DNA from: Choristoneura fumiferana
Lineage: Eukaryota; Arthropoda; Insecta; Lepidoptera; Tortricidae
NCBI RefSeq assembly: GCF_025370935.1
Contig: NC_133493.1
Coordinates: 4,094,897 to 4,158,896, forward strand
Direction: 5' to 3'
Length of the DNA stretch: 64,000 nt
The notes beneath the pieces are model-generated. The model was not told the origin of the DNA. It saw only the letters and a program-made list of their open reading frames with translations, and did not search any database. Shown here piece by piece: positions 43,297 to 54,463 of this stretch; position 1 is the first letter of the stretch; each line of letters starts with the position of its first letter. Made by a program: the position numbers and the translations under genes.

Positions 43297-43990
43297 TATT
43301 TACGTGTTTTTATTGACTTCCGTTAACTTCGGCAGTCGGTTAAGTTCATTGCTACATATATATCTATGCAAAAGTAAAGCTTTCTAGCCCTAATAGTCTC
43401 TTACTAATGCAAGTCCTGTTGTAATTTGTGCCAGTGGCTAAAGGTCTTCGCTGTCTTCACCAAAATGTGTCAGTCAGGGAAATGTCATTATTAAAATGTG
43501 AGTCACGTGCCTTTTGTCTAATCTTGACACAAGCTGTGACTAGTAATGTGTGGACGATACGCTTTCAAAAAATAATTTAAGCCATGAGAAGCCCAATGAC
43601 TGTATACGGACTATATACTCCCTTCAAGTTAGCAGTGAGGGGATATTTATTAAAAATACCTCGCAAGAAATGATGCCTCATGCATATCACGTGAAAGCTA
43701 GTTACGTGTGCTTAATTTTCTAATATGGGACAAACTTCAAAAGCCCCGGAGAAGCGAGTTATCAGCCTTCAAATATATGAGCAGAAAGGTCATTATTTTT
43801 GTATTTTTTTTTATTAATTCATCAAAAATATGTAGATTCTCCCAGCCGTCACTAACTAGTAGTCCTAATAAAAATAATAGCAAATGCTGTTGTCAATAAA
43901 TCTACATACGTTTTGAGGAAAGGCCTGTTTTGCCGGCGAAATAATTACTATGAGAAGAACCGAGCAAGTGCAAGTTGAACTCGCGTGGAG
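43297..43990. other. No recognised gene
   Basis: AT-rich, short unrelated frames. 'atatctatgcaaaagtaaag' with 'ctttctagccctaatagtct' near 43370 echoes the interior of the GGTTCCG elements. Confidence 0.35.
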
Positions 43991-44632
43991 AGGGTTCCGT
44001 ACAATGCCAAAGTCAAATGATTTCCTCTATTTTTTTGTAAATATTTTATGGTGCTTTTTAAATTAATACAAAATATCACATTTGAAATTCTCACAATAAG
44101 ACGCGAAAGTGGTGTTTTAGCGATTTACTATTTTCCGTAAGTGAACGTATTATATTGAGTTAACCAAATTGTTTTCAATTGATAGAATTTTTATAGATTT
44201 TCCTGTAATCTACAAGATAATATGAACTATATTTTGTATTTTTTTGAAAATTTTAGGCTCAGTAGTTTCGGAGATCAGGGGACAATGGTAAATTTTCGTC
44301 TTCTTTCATGAATAAAATGAAAACTATTTATTTTAGAATAATAACATAAATATATTTGAGATCCACATAACGAGCCCTTTCATTGATATTCTGACAGTAA
44401 GGTTAGCAAAACTTTTTTTTTAATTTCCTTATTTGTTCCTCGAAAATGATCCTTATTAAAAAAAATTGTTTACTTTGCACATTTGTATTTGGGTCATAGG
44501 ATTATACCATCCTACCAAATTTCACCTGATTTGGTCCAGTAGATACGGAGCAAATTGGCTATGACAGACGGACTGACAGGACAGACAGACGCGCGAGTGA
44601 TACTATAAGGGTTTTTTTTTGTACGGAACCCC
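43991..44632. repeat. Element with AGGGTTCCGTAC / GTACGGAACCCC ends
   Basis: Inverted 11-12 base ends, and a degenerate GACAGAC run about 40 bp from the right end. Same plan as the GGTTCCG elements but a different interior. Confidence 0.65.
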
Positions 44633-45237
44633 AACAAAAGGCATCAAGAACCATCAACTGGCATCTTTTTAATTTTATTTGTGACTTAATGTGTTTTTGT
44701 TAATGGATCACGTGTTTGACCAGAGGCTTCAAATTCAATTTTTTTTTTCAATTCTTTAAATTAGTAAATAGGCCGCAATGGGTACTTTTACACATCATTT
44801 TTTTAAACTACGAGCGCTTTCGGAAAGACCATCATTGCCAAAAAGAATGCGCCGCAGGAAACATGGCAAAAAGTCATTTTTTTTTTAAATAAAATAATTA
44901 CAAAATATAATACTTAAAAACTACAGTATAAAATTATAGAAAAATAATACAGGGATGTATGGGGTCCCTTAGTTACAAATCTAAAACTAAACATATGTAA
45001 CTATATCTACGTTCAGTGGAAGTGTAGAATGCTTCCACCGTCATAAATAAAAAAAAGATTCTTAAATATACATTTCAGGTCAAGTAACCAAAATGCTTTT
45101 GGATTCCGATTCTGGCTTCAATTGTGTAACTTGGAATCACAATCACTTTCGCCACTTCTTTCTATCAATTTATAAAGAATGAGGGTAGAAAGAGTCGGTG
45201 AATGGGATCGCCAGTGCCTTACGCTTCATCCTCAGCG
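44633..45237. other. No recognised gene
   Basis: Poly-T/A runs. 44880-45070 could be a decayed LINE 3' UTR. Not supportable further. Confidence 0.3.
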
Positions 45238-45320
45238 TATACAATACAATAACTGTTTATTGAACACCAACATATATTTAGTAAGTACTCTTAGTAGTAA
45301 ACAGAAAACATAGGCATATG
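45238..45320 (+). repeat. Dispersed repeat B fragment
   Basis: 'tacaatacaataactgttta', 'ttgaacaccaaca', 'gtaaacagaaaacataggca'. Confidence 0.55.
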
Positions 45321-45407
45321 TAGGTTGTATGTAAACTCTTTATTTTACAATTAATATAACAGAAAGAAATACAATTAAGTTAAGTCGAACCACAGAATAA
45401 CTAATAG

Positions 45408-45546
45408 TACAGTCACCAGCATTAATACCTATCTGCTACAGCCGAGCGTGCAAAAATATCTGACACGTCCTTCCGGCCCCAGAAATAGAGTCGTATCAGA
45501 TATTTATGCACGCTTGTTGTATCAGATATTGGTGCTGGTGACTGTA
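45408..45546. mobile_element. MITE family E, best copy
   Basis: TA at 45408-45409 and 45545-45546. Ends TACAGTCACCAGCA / TGCTGGTGACTGTA. Long foldback arms with 'gcgtgcaaaaatatctgaca' and 'tatcagatatttatgcacgc'. Also at 5304, 48418 and 61697. Confidence 0.9.
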
Positions 45547-45589
45547 CCTACTACCGTAGTCGAACCAAACACGAACCTGTCAAAGTTAA

Positions 45590-45830
45590 AGTCAAAATAT
45601 CTTTATTCAATGTAGGCTACAACAAGCACTTATGAATGCCAAATGTGCCTTTAAAAATGAATGACCCTTTTTGTCTCTATCAGTGTTGCAGGAATTATAT
45701 TATAATTTATTACCAGAACAGCACAGTTATAACACATATAAAAAATATCAAAAATTACAACTAGGTACTATCTACTTACTATTTACAAAACTTATACTAA
45801 ATAGATAATGTCGTCAAGGCTGCTGCTTTG
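45590..45830 (-). pseudogene. LINE 3' UTR, minus strand
   Basis: Reverse complement reads 'ttggcattcataagtgcttg', 'ttgtagcctacattgaataa', 'agatattttgactt', the same 3' UTR as 22370-22470. Coding part gone. Confidence 0.6.
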
Positions 45831-46194
45831 GGGGGCCGTTCCGTGTTGCAGGTGTCCATGGGCGACGGTAATCGTTTACCATCAGGCGATCCGTTTGCTC
45901 GTTTTCCCCCTATACCATAAAATAAAAGTTAACGTTTGAGTACAGGAGACAATCAATCAGTTTGGGACCGACAAAGAGTGAGTTCAAAAGTTAAATCTGC
46001 AGTACAATAATAAAATATTTACTCGTCAACTTATAAAAACGTTTAACGTCATTGGATGGAAAAATATGAGGTAGTTCGCGTCCTAGGAACTTTTTGTATT
46101 TGTAAGGCGGAATCCTAAAACTCATGACCATGTTCTAATTTGTTAGCTAATAGACTAACGGAGCGTATTTTCCGAACAAGCCCCCATACATGAC
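45831..46194. other. No gene; one repeat-like block
   Basis: 45833-45925 ('ggggggccgttccgtgttgc', 'accatcaggcgatccgtttg') has the phrasing of lepidopteran retroelement tails. The rest is plain. Confidence 0.35.
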
Positions 46195-46495
46195 TAATGT
46201 ACATGAGTCAGAAAGTCACCGGATCTCAAACTTGTGGCAAGTAGGTTTAGCTTCTATAGAAAGGCTGGGAGAGGATCGAGCCGTAAAGAGAGCCTACTTC
46301 GAACGACCAAGCGAATGAAGACCGATTGGTCGTTCCGGGTACCTACCGCTGGAGGGACGAGGTCCTAAAAGACCTTTTGGATCCCGGGGTCAAAGGCTGG
46401 CAAAGCTGCCACAAGATCGTACAGCATGGCGTAGTCTGGTGTTGGAGGCTAAGACTCACTTTGGATCACTGCGGCCGGATAGTAAGGAGTAAGTA
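46195..46495 (+). pseudogene. LINE reverse transcriptase tail relic
   Basis: Broken frames give RLGEDRAVKRAYFERPS, YRWRDEVLKDLLDPGVKGWQ and, after a shift, LPQDRTAWRSLVLEAKTHFG, SLRPDSK: the typical C-terminal stretch of an RTE/endonuclease-type LINE. Ends at a stop near 46482. Confidence 0.65.
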
Positions 46496-46627
46496 AGTAT
46501 TGGAAATACTGACTGACAAGAGAAGTTTTCGGATGGTGCAGAACCGCCTTTATGTCGATTCTGTCTCTTGTCAGCAAGTGTCTTCAACCAGAAGTCTTAT
46601 TGCCTAACGCATTGCAAACATGTTAGG

Positions 46628-46712
46628 AATTCTATCTGCCCCGGCCGGGGATCGAACCCGGGACCTAGCTTAATAGTCAAGTTCTCTAATCACTTGGCCA
46701 TCTGGTCGTCAA
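46628..46712 (-). mobile_element. SINE family 2 head only
   Basis: On the minus strand 'tggccaagtgattagagaac' (A-box-like) and 'gggttcgatccccggccggg' (B-box-like). The body is missing. Not a tRNA gene. Confidence 0.7.
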
Positions 46713-46722
46713 TATAAAGATA

Positions 46723-47160
46723 CGGTTACACATGCTAGTAAGTAGCACGAAAACATGCTACTTTTGAGCAAATGCTACCTACTAGCATGTCTGTATAGGG
46801 ACGTGCTACAATTAAGGCACTGCTACACTTGCTCGTTACTAGCATGTTTTAAGCTTGCTTATGAGCATGCCACAAATGAGCATGCTCATGGACTGAAGCA
46901 AACGCGTTCACACTCGCTTATTACCTTTCCCCCTTCCACCTCCGTCTCGAGCATGCCACTAATAAGCATGCTCGATAGTAGCATGTCCTGTTCACACATG
47001 CTACTAGGTAGCATTTGCTCGATAGTAGCATGCTCTCTTGCTAGTAACGAGCATGTGTAACAGTGGCTAAGCGTGCTTTTTTAGTGGCATACAGGTACTG
47101 CAGGTACTAGCATGCTTATAAGCATGCTTTATAACATGCTAGTAACGAGCATGTTTACAG
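46723..47160. mobile_element. Palindrome-rich element dense in AGCATGCT words
   Basis: About 16 GCATG-containing words in 440 bp (GAGCATGCTC, TAGCATGCTC, AAGCATGCTT and halves). Ends 'ggttacacatgctagta' and, inverted, 'tgtaaacatgctcgttac'. A second inverted terminus occurs at about 47040-47065, so two elements may be nested. Short open frames here are artefacts of the words. Confidence 0.6.
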
Positions 47161-47977
47161 TACTAAGGTACTGGTACACTCACGGATTAATCACGCTACC
47201 CTATTCCTCTGTTGTGTGATTCAGTGACTCCAAACTGACCCTGCTGCTTCCAATCACATGCCCTTGTTTCAAGAATACCATAGGAAATGTAGCCAACATT
47301 GTTTCCCACACAAAAGAACCATTAAAATACTCGAATGTAGTTACACTTATCTCCAGAGACAAAATAAAACCCATTGTTATTGCGCCCTTGGATGTGTGAA
47401 ATTGAATAATACAATGTGTTACATTGTTTTGTGCGATAGCCAAAGTGCTTGGAGTAATCGCGTAAGGTACCTATGGCTGGATTTTTATGAAGTGTGTAGA
47501 CCTCCTCTATAGACTTCCAGTGGCTTCGGTTACCAGGTCATCCGTCTGTCTTATTGGTGGAATAGTGGACGTCCTACGCTGCGCTGCCGATCCATGGTCA
47601 ATATTTTTTGTAACTGAATTAATAGTAAATAATATTATAAATTACCTATTAAACTTGCTCACAAAATACACAAGAATTGGTTTGAAAACGCTACCACAAT
47701 AAGACCTCTGTAGACGAGAACAGCGGAGCAGACTTATACAAAATAATTTTTGCCCAAGACGATTCACTCCGGCTCTTTCAAAAAGCTTTTCTACACGATG
47801 ATTTTTAATTGGTAATTAGGAATAACAAAAAGCGGTAAACACGATGGAAAATACGATAGTCGGGGTTAAGAAATCAGCTATTTCATAGAAGACCTCAGCA
47901 CTTCACCAGCCTCCAATGAATGGAACCAGGGATTTTTCCCGATTTTCGTATTGGTCCCATGAGAAAAGTTATACAAT
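47161..47977. other. Gene-free interval with a possible LINE scrap
   Basis: 47475-47590, read on the minus strand, has 'gacgtccactattccaccaa', 'gatgacctggtaaccgaagc', 'actggaagtctatagaggag', similar to LINE tails. Otherwise unrecognised. Confidence 0.3.
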
Positions 47978-48112
47978 ACAATACAATACAAAGACTCTTT
48001 ATTGTACACCAGACATAGTAAGCGATACAGAAAACAGATACACAGAGAAAAAAAATTACAAGGTGAGCAATAGAAGGCCTTATCGCTTAAGAGCGATCTC
48101 TTCCAGGCAACC
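47978..48112 (+). repeat. Dispersed repeat B
   Basis: 'tacaatacaatacaatacaa', 'gactctttattgtacaccag', 'ggccttatcgcttaagagcg', 'atctcttccaggcaaccttt'. Confidence 0.7.
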
Positions 48113-48164
48113 TTTCAGTTATTCAGTATGGCCGACTTTATCGCGTTCTTTTCATATTTTTTAT

Positions 48165-48345
48165 TCCTGATGGTAAGAGATCACCACCACCCATAAACAT
48201 GTGCAACACCAGGTTTATTGCAGATGCGTTACCAACCTAGAGGCCTAAGGTGGAATACCTCAAGTGCCAGTAATTTCACCGGCTGTCTTACTCTCCACGC
48301 CGAAACACAACATTGCAGCACTGCTGCTTCACGGCAGGATTAGCG
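48165..48345 (+). repeat. Dispersed repeat A
   Basis: 'cctgatggtaagagatcacc', 'cgttaccaacctagaggcct', 'ccggctgtcttactctccac', 'cttcacggcaggattagcga'. It follows repeat B, as though one had inserted near the other. Confidence 0.7.
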
Positions 48346-48417
48346 AGCAAGATGGTGGGAGCGATCCGGGCGAACCTTGCACAAGGTCCTACCACTTGCA
48401 ATTACATTGACGATGCT

Positions 48418-48540
48418 TACATTGTCACCCTATCTAGATGCAAAAATATCTGACACGGCCTAACAACCCTAGAAGTAGAAGGAGTCGTATCAGATATTTA
48501 TGCACGCTTCGTTGTGTCAGATATGGCTGGTGACTGTGTA
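48418..48540. mobile_element. MITE family E, copy
   Basis: Left TACATTGTCACC (altered), right 'tggctggtgactgtgta'. Same arms 'gcaaaaatatctgacacgg' and 'tcgtatcagatatttatgca'. Confidence 0.75.
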
Positions 48541-49104
48541 CGCTCGAAAAATATAACCTTCCTTCGGATAGTCGGGTAAAAATACAAGAACTAAAGAACG
48601 ACGCTTCCAGATGGAATCTCACTTGGTACAGCAGTGTGTTCATAGAACCCTATTCCTATCGGCTTGCCCAATATATGTTACAAAAAGGACAACAGGACAC
48701 ACAGGATTTGTAAAGATGGAAGCGATCTTAGCTTCGGCTTTACCACGGAAATATCTGACTCCATGGCACTGTGGTACAGTCACCAAGTTTCAAGTCAGTT
48801 CAAACACATACTATTCAAATCTATAGGTAAAAATATGCTTCATAAACGTGCGTGCAAAATTAAACTACATTTTCTGTTTCTGAGTACGTTGAGCAATTAA
48901 CTTTAATCGAGTCACGACGCGATACAAATGATCGCATCAACCGAAGTCCGTGGGTAATCCCATAACGATAAAGACACAAGCACATACCTATATTGCGGAA
49001 TAGTACCACGTATGGAGAATACCTTTACAACATAAGTATTAGAATACTTTATTTGACAACTACTGAATTTGCCATATTCTATATGTTATTATGATGTGTT
49101 ACTC

Positions 49105-49435
49105 GAAAATACGCGTTTTTTGAGATATAAGACTAAGCTAGGTCGATTGTTCATCCCCGAAAACCCCTACATGCCAAATTTAATCGAAATCGTTAGAGCC
49201 GTTTCCGAGATTCCCTACATGATAGATAGATATACAGATAACGAAGAAAAAAAGAAATTTGGAAATTGTAATAAAAGTGATATTTTTTGAAAAATCTATT
49301 TATCGTCTCTTTCTAAAATGCTTTTTTCTCTGCAGCAGGTATGGCGCTAGGTACTAGCATGTGACGACACACGCAAGTATGTCTTTCTCTGTCTAATCTT
49401 GAATTTCAATCCTTCATATCTCTGTAAGGTAAAGC
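49105..49435 (+). repeat. Repeat D followed by another repeat shared with intron 2 of the helicase-like gene
   Basis: 49105-49230 is repeat D ('cgaaaacccctacatgccaa', 'gttagagccgtttccgagat'). 49255-49435 ('ttttttgaaaaatc', 'ttttctctgcagcaggta', 'tctctgtctaatcttgaatt') matches 55910-56070 in order. Probably one retroelement 3' UTR. Confidence 0.55.
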
Positions 49436-49774
49436 CTAAAGGTAGCTTGACAGTTTGAAAACCAGTTCCTTACAGGAATACTTTATGTAGGTACCTATTT
49501 ACCTCCTCTGATATATGGTATAACAAAAACCGTATGCAAACAAAAGGAATCATCCACTCCACCCGCTCCGACGACGGACGTGCAACATATCAACAAATAA
49601 ACAGAAAACCAACCAATAATACAGTTAAATAATAACCAGTTAATTCCAATTTGCTCCCGCGACGACGTTTATGAACCGCACATACTATTATTGCCGGAAA
49701 CCTGTTTAGATATTACCTTGACATTAGCGAGGCAATCGTTAGTACACCGAGCGCCACGGCCGAGGACACACGCC

Positions 49775-50971
49775 ATGAAAACCATAATTTTTATACTGTC
49801 TGTGTGTGTATGTTTGTGTTATGGCGATGAACTCGAGTTCAGCGCGCGACCGCGAAACTTCAGCATAGAATTACTGCACCACACGGCACAGCAAACCGAC
49901 CGGCATGTCGTCATATCACCCTTCGGCATATGGACGCTAATGACAGGGGTAGCTCTCGGTGCAACCGGCAATAGCTTCGACCAACTGCGACGAGCTTTCA
50001 TCCTACCAAGAAGCAAGAAAGCCGTCATAAATGGCTACAAGGACCTCACAAAAACTGTGCTCAACTCTGCCTCAAACGGAGTATCTTTGTCGAGCAAAAA
50101 TTTCGTTTTCGTCGACGATGATTTCACCCTCAACCCGGAATTTCGGAAAACGATTACCACAGATTTCGACGCGACTATAAAAGTGCTTGATTTCAAAAAT
50201 CCAGACCTGGCCGCTGGGAAAGCGAACAATTACATTCAGAACTCCGGGGGAAGAGTGTCCAATGTGCTTACGTCAGATGACTTTGCGGAATCGAGGATGA
50301 TATTGACCAACGTCATATCGTTCAAAGGTTTATGGTCGTCCCCGTTCAATGCAAGCGATACCACCAACGAGCCATTCTACAACGAAAACAACGAGGTAAT
50401 AGGACGCGTAAATATGATGTACCAGAGAGCACAGCTACCTTTCTCCAATATCCAAGATTTAAAAGCGTTTGTAGTGGAGCTACCTTACGGAACTGATGGT
50501 AAATACTCAATGCTTGTGATCCTTCCGCATCCAAAAACAAAACTCGAAGACACTTACCAACGCCTAGCAAACGTAACCTTACCAGTAATATCAAGGAAAT
50601 TGCAAAGTGACGTCGATGAATTTGGTTTAGAGGACGTCGACATCAAACTACCAAGATTCAAGATCAGCACGAATGTGGTTATGAATAAACCATTAAACGA
50701 TATGGGGGTTTACGACATTTTCGAACCTGATTTAGCGAGTTTTAAAAGAGTGACTGACGAGAATATATTCGTCTCAGCCATCGTACACAAAGCGGACATT
50801 GAGGTTACAGAAAGTGGTACAGTGGCGTCTGCTTCTACTTCGGCTAACTTCGCAGACAGGATTTCGACGCCCAGCGTAAAAGCGAATAGGCCTTTCATAT
50901 ACTTCATCATCGAAAAGTCTACCATGACTGTGATATTTGGTGGCATATATTCTAACCCTGTCGTGTATTAA
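49775..50971 (+). CDS. Serpin B: secreted inhibitory serpin, intronless
   Basis: A 398-residue serpin. ATG at 49775 gives the signal peptide MKTIIFILSVCVCLCYGDE; the frame is open 28 codons further upstream, but that leader is Arg/Pro-rich and unlikely. Family blocks: DRHVVISPFGIWTLMTGVAL, SSKNFVFVDDDFTL, LTNVISFKGLWSSPF, GRVNMMYQRA, YSMLVILPHP, IFEPDLASFKRVTDENIFVS, KADIEVTESGTVASASTSAN, VKANRPFIYFI, FGGIYSNPVVY. Hinge ESGTVASAS is inhibitory-type. Counting from the P15 Gly, P1 is Arg in NFADR-ISTPS, predicting a trypsin-like target. N-glycosylation sequons NFS, NAS and NVT. Shares GRVNMMY and overall layout with serpin A, so likely an ancient tandem paralogue. No TATA box found. A damaged inverted copy of its 3' end is at 41557-41868. 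Confidence 0.96.
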   Translation: MKTIIFILSVCVCLCYGDELEFSARPRNFSIELLHHTAQQTDRHVVISPFGIWTLMTGVALGATGNSFDQLRRAFILPRSKKAVINGYKDLTKTVLNSASNGVSLSSKNFVFVDDDFTLNPEFRKTITTDFDATIKVLDFKNPDLAAGKANNYIQNSGGRVSNVLTSDDFAESRMILTNVISFKGLWSSPFNASDTTNEPFYNENNEVIGRVNMMYQRAQLPFSNIQDLKAFVVELPYGTDGKYSMLVILPHPKTKLEDTYQRLANVTLPVISRKLQSDVDEFGLEDVDIKLPRFKISTNVVMNKPLNDMGVYDIFEPDLASFKRVTDENIFVSAIVHKADIEVTESGTVASASTSANFADRISTPSVKANRPFIYFIIEKSTMTVIFGGIYSNPVVY

Positions 50972-51004
50972 TGAATCTTTTAAAGTTACGAGTAATTAAT
51001 AATG

Positions 51005-51010
51005 AATAAA
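51005..51010 (+). terminator. Poly(A) signal of serpin B
   Basis: AATAAA in 'taatgaataaaccgat', 34 bp after the stop. The inverted pseudogene copy has GATAAAT at this place. Confidence 0.65.
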
Positions 51011-53050
51011 CCGATTTTTGTGTAATCAGCTTGTTATACTAAAGCTATGTCCTGACGAATGCCTCCATGGGTGATGATTAAATAGGTTTTAATTGAATCT
51101 AAATACTCAATAACTTTTAATTCAGAGATAAGGAAAGTTAAAGTATCAGTAAGAACCAAGCTTCCAGCACTTGAATCCTCGCACACATGTAAAGAGTGTC
51201 ACGTAAATTAGAATAATAGAAACAGTTTTACTTTCGTTCCGCTTTCGATGTCGTCTATTAGTGTTCGAAGCTTTAAAGAAGGAAAACAATGTTAAGTAAG
51301 TCTTTCTTTAACATGTTATTTAAAAAAAATTAGTTAGTCATAATTCATATTTTCTAGGATCCCAGGTATTTTCCGTCCTATACTTATTTAGGTTTAAGTG
51401 AAAAGGCAGACTGAGCCTGTTTTTATTTTTATACCATTAAATAAAGTTCCTTATCAAAATTAGATTTGTTTTTTTTCCTAAAAATACTCAAAGAAAGAAT
51501 AAAATTTACATTTAAACGCTCATCCATTCACATTTGAGATTTTTTGTTTCAGTAATTTTAACATGTATAAAGTAGCGTGAAAATGAAGAGGCCTTTACCC
51601 AGCAGTGGGTGGATGTGGGCTGATTTGATTGATTGATTGAACATGTATGTATGTAATTACATTTGGCTGTAATTTTTATTGACAAATAAATAAATGTATT
51701 TATATATTATTTATATATACGATTTAAACAGCAATGCACTTCAAAATTCAAATTTGTATAAAAAAAATAAGTAAACAAAAATATATGACATTAGTAGCAA
51801 GAAGGTTCCACCCTGGTACGTTCAGTTTCCTCGGCTGTACATGTCCGTCACTCAAGAGTCAAGAAGACATTGGTCCTTCGAGCAATCGTTCGTCAGTTCG
51901 CTGAATATTTAATTTATCCAAGTACGGGCGCAGACTACAAAGCAATGCATGAAATTCGTATCGTTCCGTCCCTATCACTCTCGTATTAAATAATAGTACC
52001 CGGGCGATCGAGCTTTTCTCGGGCTAAAAACTCGATAAGCGTTTTCCCAGAGACAAGATCAAGCTAGATCGATTTTTCAGCCCCGAAAACCTCCACAAAA
52101 CCAAATTTCATTGAACTCCTTGGAGCCGTTTCCGAGATTCCCGAAATATAAACACATACATAAGAATTGCTACGTATTAGATAGATAGATAGATAATCGT
52201 CATCGTCATGAGACATAGGTAGACTTAAGGATAGGATACAACTTGTAATGTCCTCAAAATAACAATCTGCTTTGGTAGACTTGAGACCTCAAACGGAACT
52301 AACGATCACTAATTAACATTAGTATGTTAACTGTTTATTATGCCATTATGTTACAACAATAATAAACCCAGTGAACACGTATTATGTAGAGATATTACCT
52401 ATTATACAACCTTGACCATCAAACCGGATATACTACAATGCATGTCTGATGTACCTATTGCTTTTTTTGTATGTCATCATTAAGTTTTCAAAATAGTATT
52501 ATCATATCATGACGACGTGAGTAGCTAGCTGAATTTAAAGAACTGGCTAATTATATCACTAACAAGGAAAGGTAACCAACTGTCCGGCTCCGATTTACTA
52601 AAAGGGGACCAATCCCTCTAACTTTAACAACTTTTTTGTGAAATATGAGTTTGAGCCGAAATAACAAAACACCGGTCATATCAAGTATAGGTATAATAAA
52701 ACTAGTAATTAACAAGCAATTTTCTTTAACAGCACTTTCTATAAAAGTTATAGAGGGTTTGCTCAGTTTTTAGTAGGTACTTTGAAGTACAGTTTCAGAA
52801 TGGGGAGCTAAAAAAATACGTGTCCGGTATTTTACTACTCTCTAACATTATAATAAAAATAAAATAAATCTGAGCCGGACAGTTGGGTAATACACCTTTC
52901 AAAAAAAATTACCGATACCATCAATAGGTAGGTACATTAAGGTCAAAAGCATAAAACTAATACTTATACATACCTATACGTTACCAAGACATCACAAATA
53001 TCTATACCTACGCCTTTATGCCATAAACATAAAATATAATAAGTTCGATG
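51011..53050. other. Gene-free interval with repeat pieces
   Basis: 51585-51650 is a SINE family 1 tail ('cctttacccagcagtgggtg' then GATTGATTGATTGA). 52025-52195 is repeat D ('agcgttttcccagagacaag', 'aaccaaatttcattgaac', 'gagccgtttccgagattccc') ending in GATAGATAGATAGAT. The remainder is AT-rich without support for genes. Confidence 0.5.
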
Positions 53051-53221
53051 TACCATCAGCCAAATATGTGGTCTACCACCCTAAAGTTGATAATCGTTTG
53101 CATGTCATAAAACAATAATGCCAATGGACGTGCCTGACAACTTGACAGTTCGACTTTAGCGACATATTCATTCGATAGGAATTTGTTTATTTATTTATAG
53201 ACCACTATTTGGCTGATGGTA
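53051..53221. mobile_element. MITE family H, copy 2
   Basis: TACCATCAGCCAAATATGTG at left, 'ccactatttggctgatggta' at right, TA borders. Opposite orientation to 15612-15768. Confidence 0.85.
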
Positions 53222-53409
53222 CCTATACATATTTTGAAGCTATGGCTGTAGGTATAGGTATATTTTTGCATTCGCCTGTAGGTACATGCAATCAATAAGA
53301 TTTACTTTGCAATTATTTTATATATATTGGTCTTCATGCCCCTCTACCACAGAGTACATTTTTAGCCCTCTACATTCGTACATTTTCTTTATGTCTGGGA
53401 AAATCCCTA

Positions 53410-53957
53410 AACATGACGCGCGTTGTCGCCCGTCTACGGTGTCAATCACTTACGGTATACACGGCGCCGCGAACGGCGTCGTACCACGGCGCGGTGCCGT
53501 GTACGACGCCGTGCACGGTGCATCGCTTGGTAGTTTAATTTTCTTACCTTATAGTTAATCCAAGCATTTCCAAAGGCTCAACAGGTTTCTGAATACGTAT
53601 TGCTTTTATACGACTCGCTATCTTGGATAACAGTTCTTCCATAAATTCGTAAATAAGCGAATTATTAACACATTAATTTGTTTAGCTTACGTTACTGGTA
53701 AATATATATTAAAACGAAATTGTATTTTTGATTTGTACTTGCGTGTTATTTCAGCAGCAAAACGAAAACTAGTTAAACTACCAAGCGATGCACCGTGCAC
53801 GGCGTCGTACCACGGCACCGCGCCGTGGTACGACGCCGTTCGCGGCGCCGTGTGGCTTCGTACGCCACCGTGTTTCCAGCACGACGCCGTTTGACGGCGC
53901 CGCGCCGTGACACCGTATGTCGGCACCGTCCCGGCGACATGTGTCCAGGCCCTTAGG
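53410..53957. mobile_element. GC-rich double inverted repeat
   Basis: Two 79-base arms (53459-53537 and 53774-53852) are inverted copies differing by about one base. Each arm is made of smaller palindromes such as GGCGTCGTACCACGGC pairing with GCCGTGGTACGACGCC. More GGCGCCG words follow on the right to about 53925. It stands out in AT-rich surroundings. Probably a foldback transposon, but its termini are unclear. Confidence 0.7.
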
Positions 53958-54463
53958 AAGGAGTTTTTCAATTGCTTTTACTTTTTAATAAAACAAAGTA
54001 TTGGGGAGTGTTTTTCTTGAAGTGACGTGTGAATCTACTTACTGGATTTAAGAAATCCCAAGATTTAACAAGTTGTTGTTGCCTTATATTATATTTAATT
54101 CAATGAAAGTCAATGTTTTTTTCCTCAATTTTCTATGTTTCTGCGAACTTTGCTTATTTTTGTTCTGAAACCATGACCGTCAATATGGGGCAAAACACTT
54201 CTGATTATTGTAAGATTATATTTTGCAAATATTTTGTTTTTGTTACGAAATACTCCTCTTCAAGCTGTCACTGTCAACGTCAAATGCATGCTTCGAAGTT
54301 TTAAATTTCGTAAATCTCGTAATCTCGGAAATCTAGAGCCGAAATGTATTAGAATGTGTACCAAATTAAGTTAAATTTATAAAGTTTTTTTATGTAATAT
54401 ATAAGAAAAAGTTTTGTTTCACATTTTATTTAAAGTTCATAGTGTCTCAAAAGAAAAAACAAA
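53958..54463. other. Upstream region of the helicase-like gene
   Basis: 'agctgtcactgtcaacgtca' at 54262-54281 is the nearest promoter-like motif; a similar string occurs at 62797. No TATA box. The start context is aacaaaATGTTT, favourable in insects. Confidence 0.35.

Noticed and set aside
46755..47060. 101-codon plus-strand open frame
   Set aside because: The residues follow the repeated AGCATGCT words; no family resemblance.
53286..53971. Open frames across the GC-rich inverted repeat
   Set aside because: They appear on both strands because of GC-rich palindromes and lack any domain.
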